DNA from: Mesorhizobium prunaredense
Lineage (GTDB): Bacteria > Pseudomonadota > Alphaproteobacteria > Rhizobiales > Rhizobiaceae
DNA: 64,000 bases
NCBI RefSeq assembly: GCF_900156895.1
Contig: NZ_FTPD01000045.1
Span: 62,001 to 126,000, forward strand
Direction of reading: 5' to 3'
Shown: in pieces, positions 51,927 to 60,905 of the stretch
Layout: the number at the start of each line of letters is the position of its first letter
Numbering within the stretch: the stretch's first letter is position 1
Translations under genes and position numbers: made by a program
Notes under the pieces: model-generated
What the model saw: only the letters and a program-made list of their open reading frames with translations
Told to the model about the DNA's origin: nothing
The model's database searches: none

Positions 51927-54095
51927 TTATGAGCGCACCACCAGAGGCACCAGACCCTCATGGCGGTGGTCGAGATAACACACAACACGGTCGCCAATGC
52001 GCTCGAAGATGAGATCGACTTTCGCCTCGCCAATGGCCAGGTGGCGGATAACGATGTTGTCGATGCCGATAGGCAGCCGCGGGCGTTCCACAGTGATCTC
52101 GCGTTTCCAGCCGTCGACCCGAATGCCCAGGCAAGCCTGCAGCATCATGAAAGCGGAGCCAGCCGACCAGGCTTGCGGCAGACAGGCGACCGGGTAGGCC
52201 ACCGGTGAATCGCTGGCCGCACGCGTAAAGCCGCAAAACAGCTCTGGCAGCCGCATGTTGAAACGGACCGCCGCCTCGAACATACCGCTCATCAGCTTCA
52301 CGACGCTGTCGCGTTCGTGATAGCGGGCGAGCCCGGAGGCGCAGAGCGCGGTGTCGTGCGGCCAGATCGAGCCATTATGATATGACATCGGGTTGAATGG
52401 GATCTCGTCGTCGGCCAGTGTGCGAACGCCCCAGCCACTATGAAGATGAGCAGAGAGCAACTGGCTGGCAAGTGCCTGCGCCCGTTCCGCCGACGGCAGC
52501 CCGACATAAAGCAGGTGACCGGCGTTCGACGTGCGGACCGCGCATTGCTTGCCTTCTCCGTCGATCGCCAAAGCATAGAAATCGCGGTCCGGCATCCAGA
52601 AATGCGTCTCGACCGCATGACGGATCCTCTCTGCCAGGGCGCTCCAGTGCGCCGCCTTGGCGTCGTCGCCGCGCCTGGCGGCCAGCGCCGCCATCCCTTG
52701 GTAGGCGGCGAAGGCATAACCTTGCACCTCGACCAATGCGATCGGCCCTATGGGGATGGTGCCGTCGGCATGGAAGACGGCATCGGAACTGTCCTTCCAG
52801 CCTTGGTTGAACAGACCCGTGTCGGCGGCCCTGTTGTAGGTTACAAAGCCTTCCCCGTTGCGAGCTCCGACCTCTTCCATCCACGCGGTGGCAGCGCCCA
52901 GCGAGTCCCACATGCGATCCACAAACGCCTCGTCTCCGGTGCGATCGGCGTAGGACGAAGCCAGGTAGACATAGAGTGGCGTGGTGTCGACGCCGCCATA
53001 GTAGCGGCCGAACGGCAGTTCGCGCAGCACGGCCATTTCTCCCTTGCGGGTTTCATGCATGATTTTGCCGGGTTCGGCATCATCGAACACAGAGGTGTCG
53101 GTCGACTGATAGTGGGCAAGATAGGCCAGTACCCCACGGGCAAGCTCGGGATTGAGCCAGAGCATCTGCAAGGCGGAAATGACGCCATCGCGGCCGAAAG
53201 CCGTCGAAAACCACGGGATGCCGGCATATGGGTATGGCCCCGTCTCCAGATCCGTCGTCAGCAGCGCGATGTCGGCGCGCGTGCGTGTGAGCCAGTCATT
53301 GAACACGCGGCCGGAGCTGAACACGGTGGCGCCCTGCCGGCGCTTCGAGCGCATGGCAAAGCGGGCGCGCGCGGCGGCCGCGCGGAAGCGATCACTGGAG
53401 GGGACAGCTTCGCTGTGACCGACCTCCAGGTACAGTGCCCTGCTGTCACGCCTTGCCACGAGAATGAGGAAATCGGCGTGGTTGGGATGCAGCTGATCGG
53501 GCTTGAACGAGAATGCGATGACCGATTGACGGGCCACATTGTCGAGGCCTTCATATCGGAAGATTACGCTCGCCGCGCCGACCAGCGCGTCATGGGCGCG
53601 ACCACGGCGGCTGCGCGTCGTGCCGCGCACCTCGAACATGTCACGGAAATCGACGTCGAAATCGAGCCGAACCGGCAGAACCACCTCGCGCGCGGAGTAG
53701 TTGGTGAAGGTGATGCGCTCGAACATACGGTCCTGCCAGATGAACCGCGTCCGATCGATGTGGACGACGCCCGGCAAGGCTTCGCTGCCATTCGGCCCGA
53801 TAGTGGCCAGATTGGTGAGATTGGCGGTAAACAGGATGTTGTCTTGCGACAGCGAGGCGCCGAGCAGCGACGGCATCCGGCCGCCGATGAACAGACGGAA
53901 GCGCGACAGTACACGCGTGTCGTCGCGGAAAAGCCCGTCGCCGGTGCCGCGTATGTCCCCGTAGCTGTCTGAGACGACGAAGCAGTCCTCGTGCTTCAGC
54001 GCAAATTGCCGATGCGGCTCGCGCGGCGCCGTCTCGTCGATCGCCGGGAGCGCCACGGCTGGATCAAGCTTGCGGTCTTCCAGTTGACTGGTCAT
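51927..54095 (-). CDS. Amylo-alpha-1,6-glucosidase / glycogen-debranching family protein
   Basis: 722 residues from the ATG at 54095 behind GGAGAGG. The N-terminal beta-rich domain (about 20-220; FVVSDSYGDIRGTGDGLFRD, DDTRVLSRFRLFIGG) is the GDE-N-type domain. The C-terminal (alpha/alpha)6 domain includes YAGIPWFSTAFGRDGVISAL with the catalytic-region acid, VEVQGYAFAAYQGM, NPMSYHNGSIWPHDTALCAS and YPVACLPQAWSAGSAFMML. Family members remove alpha-1,6 branch points or act on related glucans. It is a single gene convergent with the block's right end. No other glycogen gene is nearby. Confidence 0.85.
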   Translation of the reverse strand: MTSQLEDRKLDPAVALPAIDETAPREPHRQFALKHEDCFVVSDSYGDIRGTGDGLFRDDTRVLSRFRLFIGGRMPSLLGASLSQDNILFTANLTNLATIGPNGSEALPGVVHIDRTRFIWQDRMFERITFTNYSAREVVLPVRLDFDVDFRDMFEVRGTTRSRRGRAHDALVGAASVIFRYEGLDNVARQSVIAFSFKPDQLHPNHADFLILVARRDSRALYLEVGHSEAVPSSDRFRAAAARARFAMRSKRRQGATVFSSGRVFNDWLTRTRADIALLTTDLETGPYPYAGIPWFSTAFGRDGVISALQMLWLNPELARGVLAYLAHYQSTDTSVFDDAEPGKIMHETRKGEMAVLRELPFGRYYGGVDTTPLYVYLASSYADRTGDEAFVDRMWDSLGAATAWMEEVGARNGEGFVTYNRAADTGLFNQGWKDSSDAVFHADGTIPIGPIALVEVQGYAFAAYQGMAALAARRGDDAKAAHWSALAERIRHAVETHFWMPDRDFYALAIDGEGKQCAVRTSNAGHLLYVGLPSAERAQALASQLLSAHLHSGWGVRTLADDEIPFNPMSYHNGSIWPHDTALCASGLARYHERDSVVKLMSGMFEAAVRFNMRLPELFCGFTRAASDSPVAYPVACLPQAWSAGSAFMMLQACLGIRVDGWKREITVERPRLPIGIDNIVIRHLAIGEAKVDLIFERIGDRVVCYLDHRHEGLVPLVVRS

Positions 54096-54203
54096 GGTCA
54101 ACCTCTCCTGTTCAGAAGCGGCCAAGTGGCTCAGGCGCTGATCCCTGCCAGCTAACGCCAGGCAGCCGAGCCATCTCCCTGCTCCATTAGGTAGATATAG
54201 TCA

Positions 54204-54377
54204 TTATTGCGGTGTTTTTAGCCGCCTGTTTCGAGAGCCAAGTGCTTTGGTTATGCCCTCCGGGAGCGAACGATAGATCGCCAAGCAGTCGCTGCACATG
54301 CGCTCGACCGTGAATCGCTCTTCAAAAGTTTGTCGAACCGACGCATCTGAAAAATTGCAGCCTTGACGCGATGTGCA
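54204..54377 (-). pseudogene. C-terminal fragment of a GT4 glycosyltransferase
   Basis: An open minus-strand frame ends SVRQTFEERFTVERMCSDCL, AIYRSLPEG and then a stop at 54204. The FEERFTVERM...YRSL pattern is the usual final helix pair of GT4 enzymes. No upstream part of such a gene is present, since a stop precedes it at 54378. It is therefore a 58-codon relic. Confidence 0.6.
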
Positions 54378-54419
54378 TTAGGTCGTTTGTTGCGGGGCGG
54401 GAAAGCCACAGGAGGAACC

Positions 54420-54479
54420 ATGGACGTCACCCTGGGGGCGGGCAGCCTCGCAGCCGTTTCCACGTTTTCACGCCGATGA
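54420..54479 (+). other. Possible 19-codon leader ORF before livG
   Basis: AGGAGGAACC directly precedes an ATG at 54420 that opens a 19-codon frame (MDVTLGAGSLAAVSTFSRR, then TGA), ending 19 bp before livG. The ribosome site is the strongest in the area and better than that of livG. It could be a leader peptide or a chance. Confidence 0.3.
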
Positions 54480-54498
54480 TGGGCGAAGGCTTTCGCGC

Positions 54499-55254
54499 AT
54501 GAGTTCCGGAGCGATCCTCGAAGCAACGGGATTAACTAAAGAATTCAAGGGTTTCGTCGCTATCAGTGGTGTCAACCTGACGGTCGAGCGAGGATCGATC
54601 CACGCGCTCATCGGCCCCAACGGCGCAGGCAAGACGACCCTCTTCAACTTGCTGACTAAATTCCTGCAGCCGACGCGCGGCGCGATCCGCTATCAGGGCC
54701 GGGACATCACCAGGATGCAGCCGGCCGACATCGCGCGGCTGGGCCTTGTGCGCTCCTTCCAGATATCGGCGGTGTTTCCGCACATGACGGCGCTCGAGAA
54801 CGTCCGCATCGCGCTGCAGCGCCGGCGCGGCGACAGTTTCGATTTCTGGCGCTCGGAGAAAGTGCTCTCCAAATTCAACAGCGAGGCTGCGGCTCTTCTC
54901 GCCGACGTCGGCTTGACCGAGTTTTCAGATACCCGCGCCAGCGATCTTTCCTACGGCCGCAAGCGCGCCCTTGAAATCGCGACGACGCTGGCACTGAACC
55001 CTGAAATGCTGCTTCTCGACGAGCCCATGGCCGGCATGGCGCAGGAAGATATCGAGCGCATCTCGGCGCTGATCCGGCGCATCTCCAAGAACCGCACGAT
55101 TTTGATGGTTGAGCACAATCTGTCGGTCGTCGCCTCGCTGTCGAACCGCATCACCGTGCTCGCGCGCGGCAAAGTCCTCGCCGAAGGCGACTATGCTGCG
55201 GTTTCCAAGGATCCGCGCGTTATCGAAGCCTATATCGGGGCCGGACATGCCTGA
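54499..55254 (+). CDS. livG: Branched-chain-amino-acid-type ABC importer ATPase LivG
   Basis: 251 residues. Walker A GPNGAGKTT, the LivG-type signature LSYGRKRALE in place of LSGGQ, Walker B MLLLDEPMAGM and switch-His region LMVEHNLSVV are intact. The protein forms the ATPase pair with LivF. Its end overlaps livF by 8 nt. In this importer family the real substrate is often not an amino acid; the CoA-ligase operon at 59-64 kb suggests an organic or aromatic acid (inference). Confidence 0.9.
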   Translation: MSSGAILEATGLTKEFKGFVAISGVNLTVERGSIHALIGPNGAGKTTLFNLLTKFLQPTRGAIRYQGRDITRMQPADIARLGLVRSFQISAVFPHMTALENVRIALQRRRGDSFDFWRSEKVLSKFNSEAAALLADVGLTEFSDTRASDLSYGRKRALEIATTLALNPEMLLLDEPMAGMAQEDIERISALIRRISKNRTILMVEHNLSVVASLSNRITVLARGKVLAEGDYAAVSKDPRVIEAYIGAGHA

Positions 55255-55993
55255 AGTTGAACTTGCAAGCAGGCCGGCTGCTGGCCCCTCGACGAGACCC
55301 CTGCTTCGCGTCGATGGCCTGCAGGGCTGGTACGGCCAGAGCCATGTGCTTCACGGCGTGAGTTTCGAGGTTGGCGAAGGCGAAGTGGTGACGCTGCTCG
55401 GCCGCAATGGCGCCGGCAAGACGACGACACTGAAGGCGATCATGGGGATTCTTTCCAGGCGCTCTGGTTCGGTCACCTATGACGGCCGGGAGACGATCAA
55501 GCTGCCGTCGCGGTTGATCGCACAGATGGGCATCGCCTACTGCCCCGAGGAGCGGGCGATCTTTTCCAGCCTCTCTGTCGAGGAGAATTTGATGCTGCCG
55601 CCGCAGGTGCGCCCTGGTGGGCTCACCGTCGAGCAGATTTTCGAGCTCTTCCCGAACCTGAAGGAACGGCTTTCGAGCCAGGGGACCAAGCTATCAGGCG
55701 GCGAACAGCAGATGCTCGCCATCGGCCGGATCCTGCGGACGGGCGCCAAGCTCTTGCTGCTCGACGAGCCGACCGAAGGGCTTGCGCCGGTCATCGTGCA
55801 GCAGATCGGCCGCACCATTGCCCGGCTCAAGGAGGAGGGATTCACGATCGTGCTCGTCGAACAGAATTTTCATTTCGCCGCGTTGGTCGCGGACCGTCAC
55901 TATGTGGTGGAACAGGGGCGCGTGATCGACACCATCCCCAACCACGAACTCGACGCCAACATCGACAAGCTGCACGCCTATCTCGGCGTCTAG
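55247..55993 (+). CDS. livF: Branched-chain-amino-acid-type ABC importer ATPase LivF
   Basis: 248 residues from the ATG at 55247, inside the end of livG. Walker A GRNGAGKTT, signature LSGGEQQM, Walker B LLLLDEPTEGL and the switch-His replaced by Gln in VLVEQNFHFA, as is usual in LivF, are visible. It follows the conserved LivF layout (VSFEVGEGEVVTLLGRNG). It pairs with LivG beneath the LivH/LivM membrane complex. Confidence 0.9.
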   Translation: MPEVELASRPAAGPSTRPLLRVDGLQGWYGQSHVLHGVSFEVGEGEVVTLLGRNGAGKTTTLKAIMGILSRRSGSVTYDGRETIKLPSRLIAQMGIAYCPEERAIFSSLSVEENLMLPPQVRPGGLTVEQIFELFPNLKERLSSQGTKLSGGEQQMLAIGRILRTGAKLLLLDEPTEGLAPVIVQQIGRTIARLKEEGFTIVLVEQNFHFAALVADRHYVVEQGRVIDTIPNHELDANIDKLHAYLGV

Positions 55994-56038
55994 ACAATCA
56001 TCAACGGCGCGTTGCGCCGCAATCGGAGGGAAGTAGCG

Positions 56039-57235
56039 ATGAAAAAAATGGGATTTGTCCTGGCTTCGACGGCGAGCCTGCTGATGGCCGGCGCGGCCTA
56101 CGCCACAGATGTCAAGATCGGCGTTCTGAATGACCGTTCCGGCATCTATGCAGACATCGCTGGCGAAGGCTCGGTCATCGCGGCCCAGATGGCGGTCGAA
56201 GACTTCAAGGCGACGGACAAGGGCATCAATGTGTCGATTGTCTCCGCCGACCACCAGAACAAGCCGGACGTCGGCTCGAACATCGCCCGCCAGTGGTACG
56301 ACACCGAAAATGTCGATGTAATCGCCGACGTGCCAACCTCGTCGGTGGCGCTCGCCGTCAACGAGATCACCAAGGAGAAGAACAAGATCTTCCTTGCCTC
56401 GGGTCCGGCCTCGTCCGACCTCACCGGCAAAGCCTGTTCGCCCAACACCGTCCACTGGACCTACGACACCTGGGCGCTTGCCAACGGCACGGGCTCGGCC
56501 ATGGTCGCACAGGGCGGCGATAGCTGGTTCTTCGTCACAGCGGACTACGCCTTCGGCCACGCGCTCGAGCGCGATACGTCGGCGGTCGTCGAAGCGTCGG
56601 GCGGCAAGGTTCTCGGCGCCGTCCGTCATCCTTTCCCCGGCCAGGATTTTTCGTCCTTCCTGCTGCAGGCGCAAGGGTCGGGTGCCAAGGTCGTCGGCCT
56701 CGCCAATGCCGGCGGCGACACGATCAACGCGGTCAAGCAGGCGTCGGAATTTGGCATCACGCAGGGCGGCCAGGCGCTCGCCGCCCTGTTGATGTTTATC
56801 AACGACGTGCATGCGCTTGGCCTTGAAGTGGCGCAAGGCCTCGTGCTCACCGGCGCGTTCTACTGGGACAAGGACGATCAAACGCGGGAATTCTCTGCCC
56901 GTTTCCAGGAGCGGAATGCCGGACAAAAGCCTTCGATGATCGAGGCCGGAGTCTACGCCTCGGTCCTGCATTACCTTAAAGCCGTCGAGGCCGTCGGCGA
57001 CAAGGATGCGGCCAAGGTGATGGCCAAAATGAAGGAAATGCCGACCGAGGATCCGCTGTTCGGCAAGGGCACGATCCGCGCCGACGGGCGCAAGTTGCAC
57101 GACATGTATCTGTTCCGCGTCAAGAAGCCGGACCAATCGAAGGCTCCATGGGACTATTTCGAGACGGTGGCCACCATTCCGGCCGACAAGGCGTTCCGCC
57201 CGCTCGCCGAAGGCGGCTGTTCGCTCGTCAAGTAA
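56039..57235 (+). CDS. Periplasmic binding protein of the Liv-type importer
   Basis: 398 residues; GGAGGG precedes the ATG at 56039. A Sec signal peptide (FVLASTASLLMAGAAYA) is followed by a type I periplasmic binding fold of the amide/urea/aromatic branch: KIGVLNDRSGIYADIAGEGS, DVIADVPTSSVALAVNEITK, FVTADYAFGHALERDTSAVV. Such relatives bind aromatic or other organic acids as often as amino acids. A hairpin with a T-run directly follows the gene, which would make it more abundant than the permeases. Confidence 0.88.
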   Translation: MKKMGFVLASTASLLMAGAAYATDVKIGVLNDRSGIYADIAGEGSVIAAQMAVEDFKATDKGINVSIVSADHQNKPDVGSNIARQWYDTENVDVIADVPTSSVALAVNEITKEKNKIFLASGPASSDLTGKACSPNTVHWTYDTWALANGTGSAMVAQGGDSWFFVTADYAFGHALERDTSAVVEASGGKVLGAVRHPFPGQDFSSFLLQAQGSGAKVVGLANAGGDTINAVKQASEFGITQGGQALAALLMFINDVHALGLEVAQGLVLTGAFYWDKDDQTREFSARFQERNAGQKPSMIEAGVYASVLHYLKAVEAVGDKDAAKVMAKMKEMPTEDPLFGKGTIRADGRKLHDMYLFRVKKPDQSKAPWDYFETVATIPADKAFRPLAEGGCSLVK

Positions 57236-57248
57236 GCGAGCCTCGCCA

Positions 57249-57282
57249 ACGATGCGCCGAACAGCTCGGCGCGTCGTTTTGT
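57249..57282 (+). terminator. Attenuator hairpin after the binding-protein gene
   Basis: ACGATGCGCCGA at 57249-57260 pairs with TCGGCGCGTCGT at 57266-57277 (one G-U-type mismatch) around a five-base loop and is followed by TTTTGT. This is a near-canonical intrinsic terminator 14 bp after the stop codon and 22 bp before livH. Partial read-through would set the usual excess of binding protein over permease. Confidence 0.8.
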
Positions 57283-57304
57283 CGATAAGTCAGCTGGAGC
57301 GACC

Positions 57305-58192
57305 ATGTTCGAACTGCTTGGAATTCCGCCACAGGTCCTGTTCGGGCAATTGCTGCTCGGGCTGATCAATGGGTCCTTCTATGCGGTTCTGAGCCTCGGG
57401 CTGGCGGTCATCTTCGGTCTGTTGAACATCATCAATTTCACGCATGGCGCGCAGTACATGCTGGGCGCCTTCGGCGCCTGGATGCTGCTCAACTATCTCG
57501 GCGTCGGTTACTGGTGGGCTGTGTTCATCGTCCCGCCGATCGTCGGCGTCACCGGCATCGTGCTCGAGCGCGTCCTGATCCGACGGCTCTATCACCTCGA
57601 CCATCTCTACGGGCTGCTTCTCACTTTCGGGCTGGCGCTGATCATCGTCGGCTTCTTCCGCCAGTTTTTCGGTGTATCCGGCCTGCCGTACCGGCCGCCG
57701 CCGCTTCTGAACGGCGGGTACAATCTCGGCTTCATGTACCTGCCCAATTCGCGCGCCTGGGTGATCGTGGCTTCCCTCATCGTGTGCCTCGCGACCTGGT
57801 TCATCATCGAAAAGACCCGGCTTGGCGCCTATCTCAGGGCTGCGACCGAGAACCCGACCATGGTCGGCGCGTTCGGCATCAACGTGCCGCTGCTGGTCAC
57901 GCTCACATATGGTTTTGGCGTCGCACTCGCGGGTTTCGCCGGCGTGCTCGCCGCGCCGATTTACGCAGTCAACCCGAACATGGGGGCAGACCTGATCATT
58001 GTCGTCTTCGCCGTCGTCGTCATCGGCGGCATGGGCTCGATCCTGGGCTCGATCCTCACCGGCTTCGGGCTTGGGCTGATCGAGGGTTTGACCCGCGTAT
58101 TCTATCCGGAAGGCTCGGCGGTGGTGATCTTTGTCATCATGGCGCTCGTGCTACTCGTCAAACCCGCGGGTCTGTTTGGACGGAGTGTGTGA
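57305..58192 (+). CDS. livH: Liv-type importer permease LivH
   Basis: 295 residues with eight hydrophobic segments. The opening FGQLLLGLINGSFYAVLSLG and LLNIINFTHGAQYMLGAFGA, and the later LRAATENPTMVGAFGINV loop, are characteristic of LivH. It forms the inner-membrane channel with LivM. The stop TGA overlaps the LivM ATG by one base (TGATG), so translation is coupled. Confidence 0.9.
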   Translation: MFELLGIPPQVLFGQLLLGLINGSFYAVLSLGLAVIFGLLNIINFTHGAQYMLGAFGAWMLLNYLGVGYWWAVFIVPPIVGVTGIVLERVLIRRLYHLDHLYGLLLTFGLALIIVGFFRQFFGVSGLPYRPPPLLNGGYNLGFMYLPNSRAWVIVASLIVCLATWFIIEKTRLGAYLRAATENPTMVGAFGINVPLLVTLTYGFGVALAGFAGVLAAPIYAVNPNMGADLIIVVFAVVVIGGMGSILGSILTGFGLGLIEGLTRVFYPEGSAVVIFVIMALVLLVKPAGLFGRSV

Positions 58193-59175
58193 TGACAACC
58201 GATACCAACCCGATCGCTATGGCTGCCATAACGTCCGTCGGCGCCGCGGGCATGCCCCGTCATCACCTTGCGATCTTCGCCGCGCTCTTCGTCTTCCTCA
58301 CCGCCGCGCCATTTCTGCTCTATCCGATCTTTGTCATGAAGGTGCTGTGCTTCGCGCTGTTTGCCTGCGCCTTCAACCTGTTGCTCGGCTTTGGCGGTCT
58401 CCTGTCCTTCGGCCACGCAGCCTATTTCGGCATGGCGAGCTACGTCTCGGCCCATGCGGCAAAGGTGTGGGGCCTGACGCCTGAACTTGCCATTATCGCG
58501 GGCACGCTGGTGGCAGCCGTGCTCGGTCTCGCCATCGGCTCCCTCGCCATTCGCCGCCACGGCATCTATTTCGCCATGGTGACGCTGGCTTTTGCGCAGA
58601 TGATCTATTTCTTCTCGCTGCAGGCGGCGTTTACCGGCGGCGAGGACGGCATCCAGGCCGTGCCGCGCGGCCATCTGTTCGGGCTGATCGACCTGCGTTC
58701 GAGCGAAGTTCTCTATTTCTTCGTCCTCGCCATCTTCTTCGCCGGCATATTGCTGATCTATCGGATCATCCATTCGCCGTTTGGACAGGTGTTGAAGGCG
58801 ATCCGCGAGAACGAGCCGCGCGCGATCTCGCTAGGCTATCGGGTCAACCGCTACAAGCTCGCCGTATTCGTGCTGTCGGCCACGCTCGCCGGCGTCGCCG
58901 GCGCAACCAAGGCCATCGTGTTCCAGTTGGCATCGCTTACCGACGTCTACTGGACGATGTCCGGCGAAGTCGTGCTGATGACGCTGTTGGGCGGCATGGG
59001 CACGGTGTTCGGACCGATCGTCGGCGCGGCAGTCATCGTCACGATGCAGAACTACCTCGCGAGGTTCGGCGACTGGGTCACGATCGGCCAGGGCATCATC
59101 TTCGTCGTCGCGGTGCTGTCGTTCCGGGAAGGCATCGTTGGCGTCCTGGCAAAATGGATCCGAAAACCGCTCTGA
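58192..59175 (+). CDS. livM: Liv-type importer permease LivM
   Basis: 327 residues starting at 58192; the longer open frame upstream is a shadow of livH. An extended N-terminal segment precedes eight or nine membrane helices. LLGFGGLLSFGHAAYFGMAS, RRHGIYFAMVTLAFAQMIYF and LKAIRENEPRAISLGYRV are LivM family motifs; VLMTLLGGMGTVFGPIVGA closes the domain. It completes a five-gene importer. The 3' end converges with the PPC gene across about 100 bp. Confidence 0.9.
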   Translation: MTTDTNPIAMAAITSVGAAGMPRHHLAIFAALFVFLTAAPFLLYPIFVMKVLCFALFACAFNLLLGFGGLLSFGHAAYFGMASYVSAHAAKVWGLTPELAIIAGTLVAAVLGLAIGSLAIRRHGIYFAMVTLAFAQMIYFFSLQAAFTGGEDGIQAVPRGHLFGLIDLRSSEVLYFFVLAIFFAGILLIYRIIHSPFGQVLKAIRENEPRAISLGYRVNRYKLAVFVLSATLAGVAGATKAIVFQLASLTDVYWTMSGEVVLMTLLGGMGTVFGPIVGAAVIVTMQNYLARFGDWVTIGQGIIFVVAVLSFREGIVGVLAKWIRKPL

Positions 59176-59271
59176 CCGGGTCGTGAAACCTGAATTTCGG
59201 ATGATCTTCGGTCGATCCGATCAAGTGGGGCCGCAGCAGACACGGGCGCACAGCGTGGTCAGCATCCTCAA

Positions 59272-60135
59272 CTATGCAAGTTCCTCATCGGATGCGACAA
59301 CCAGCAGTTCGAACGTCACGCAGACCGGGTTAGCGTCGCGGCGAAGGCGACCTGCTGATATCACACCGTCCATGCCGACCAGCGCGATGTCGAGCGTGCA
59401 GCGACCGGAGCGGATGCAACCATCCGTGACGAGAACTTCCGTCGCATAGGAGGAAACGTCCGAGCCGTCGTCGAAATCCGCGCCGACCAGGCTGCCAATG
59501 CCCTGGATCGAGGCGTGGTCAATGCCGTGCCGTCGGCAGACGGCTTCGATCGCCTGGCCGATATCCTCGTTGGGCTTTACCGTGCAGACGGCTGCGCGGC
59601 GGCCGCGGCGCTCACCCAGGACCGGAGCCTTGATCGGCACGAAAAGGCGAAAACTCGTCTCGGCGTCGTCGCGCACGTCGAACAGTGCGCCCTCGATACC
59701 CCAGGCCGTGACCTCAACCGGCTCCGCCAGGTGCGAGTCGAGCGGCAGGAGATGGCCCATGCGGCGCATGCCGTCAGGGGTGCGCCAGATGCCATGGCAA
59801 TGAAAAAATGGTCGCTCGTCGCGCCGGCCGGCGACGAGGCCCGCATCCTCGATGACCGTTATGCCTTCCGGTGCGAATGTATCGCTGTACCACGCGGCGT
59901 GCGTGCCATCGGGAGAGGCGGCGGGGATGACGTAGCGCATTGGGTCAACCCGCGCGTTGCGCAGGCGGATATACCCGCCGCTGAACCCGGCGACCGCGAG
60001 GGCCTGCGCCACGGCGTCATTGATCGAGCTGGCGGCTTCAAGCCGCAGCGTCAGCGGCTCTGCGGCGCAGGGCATCGCTGCGAAACGTTCCGACGCGATC
60101 GGACCGGGATGGCGGATGCTGCGCATCGGAGCCAT
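59272..60135 (-). CDS. Tandem PPC/DUF296-domain protein
   Basis: 287 residues from the ATG at 60135; an ATG at 60171 would overlap the upstream SDR, and one at 60126 is also possible. Two PPC-like halves are visible: PLTLRLEAASSINDAVAQAL ... FHCHGIWRTPDGMRRMGHLL, and AVCTVKPNEDIGQAIEAVCR ... CTLDIALVGMDGVISAGRL. PPC domains occur in plant AT-hook proteins and bacterial trimers of unclear role. In bacteria a two-domain version recurs next to CoA-dependent degradation genes. No DNA-binding AT-hook is present. It is the last gene of the minus-strand operon. Confidence 0.75.
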   Translation of the reverse strand: MAPMRSIRHPGPIASERFAAMPCAAEPLTLRLEAASSINDAVAQALAVAGFSGGYIRLRNARVDPMRYVIPAASPDGTHAAWYSDTFAPEGITVIEDAGLVAGRRDERPFFHCHGIWRTPDGMRRMGHLLPLDSHLAEPVEVTAWGIEGALFDVRDDAETSFRLFVPIKAPVLGERRGRRAAVCTVKPNEDIGQAIEAVCRRHGIDHASIQGIGSLVGADFDDGSDVSSYATEVLVTDGCIRSGRCTLDIALVGMDGVISAGRLRRDANPVCVTFELLVVASDEELA

Positions 60136-60136
60136 C

Positions 60137-60895
60137 TCAGGCGACAAGGCCGGCATGGATGAAGCCGCCATCGACGGCGAGAATCTGGCCGTTGATGTAG
60201 CTGGCCTCGCCTGAAATCAGGAAAGCCACCGCTGCCGCGATCTCGCGCGGCGTGCCGTAGCGGCGCTGCGGCACCCGATCCAACCACTGTCGGCGAACGT
60301 CCTCGGTGTGGACGGCCTGCGTCAACGGCGTATCGATCGGCCCGGGTGCGACGGCGTTGACGCGGATGCCATCGACGCCGAGCTCGTTGGCCATGACGAG
60401 CGTGAGCAGATTCTGGCCGCCCTTCGATGCGCCGTAGGCGCTGCGGCCCTTGTTGCCGCAAAGGCCAGAAACAGAGGTGATATTGACAATCGCTCCCGGC
60501 AGCTTCCGTTCGAGCCAGTAGCGCGCCGCAGCCCGCGAGACGATGAAAGTTCCGGTGAGGTTCACGTCGACAATGCGGCGGAAATCCTCGACGCTGGTCT
60601 CGACCGACGGCCGGTCCATCGCGATGCCGGCGCAATTCACGACCGCGGCGAGGCTGTGCGCGGCGGTGATCCGGCCGATGGCCTCGTCGACAGCCGCTTC
60701 GTCGACGACGTTGCAGACGATGCCGCGTTCCTCGCTCAGGCCGAGATCCGTGCAGGCCGAACCCAGCGCTGGCGCGGCGAGGTCGAGAAGGAAGACCTCG
60801 AAGCCGCGCTCGGTCAGCAGGCGCGCGGTCTCAAGGCCGATGCCCGATGCGCCGCCGGTGATCGCCACGGCGCGGCTTTGGTGGCTGCTGTTCAT
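60137..60895 (-). CDS. Short-chain dehydrogenase, 3-hydroxyacyl/FabG-like
   Basis: 252 residues. NAD(P) loop ITGGASGIGLETA, VNCAG (in AAVVNCAGIAMDRPS), catalytic Ser in VNITSVSGLCG, Tyr/Lys in SAYGASKGGQ and a C-terminal LAVDGGFIHAGL are intact. It starts 10 bp after the acyl-CoA ligase gene. The role is likely oxidation of a hydroxyl group on the CoA-activated substrate or its product. The stop lies just before the PPC gene's start. Confidence 0.88.
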   Translation of the reverse strand: MNSSHQSRAVAITGGASGIGLETARLLTERGFEVFLLDLAAPALGSACTDLGLSEERGIVCNVVDEAAVDEAIGRITAAHSLAAVVNCAGIAMDRPSVETSVEDFRRIVDVNLTGTFIVSRAAARYWLERKLPGAIVNITSVSGLCGNKGRSAYGASKGGQNLLTLVMANELGVDGIRVNAVAPGPIDTPLTQAVHTEDVRRQWLDRVPQRRYGTPREIAAAVAFLISGEASYINGQILAVDGGFIHAGLVA

Positions 60896-60905
60896 CGCCT
60901 GCTCC

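Larger units (their letters stand above)
54096..54498. other. Intergenic stretch with a glycosyltransferase relic and a short leader ORF
   Basis: Besides the two small items listed separately (54204-54377 and 54420-54479), no gene is seen. Promoters for the debranching gene and for livG should lie here. Confidence 0.45.

Noticed and set aside
55694-57136. 480-codon minus-strand ORF opposite the Liv binding protein
   Set aside because: Shadow of a signal-peptide-bearing protein on the plus strand.
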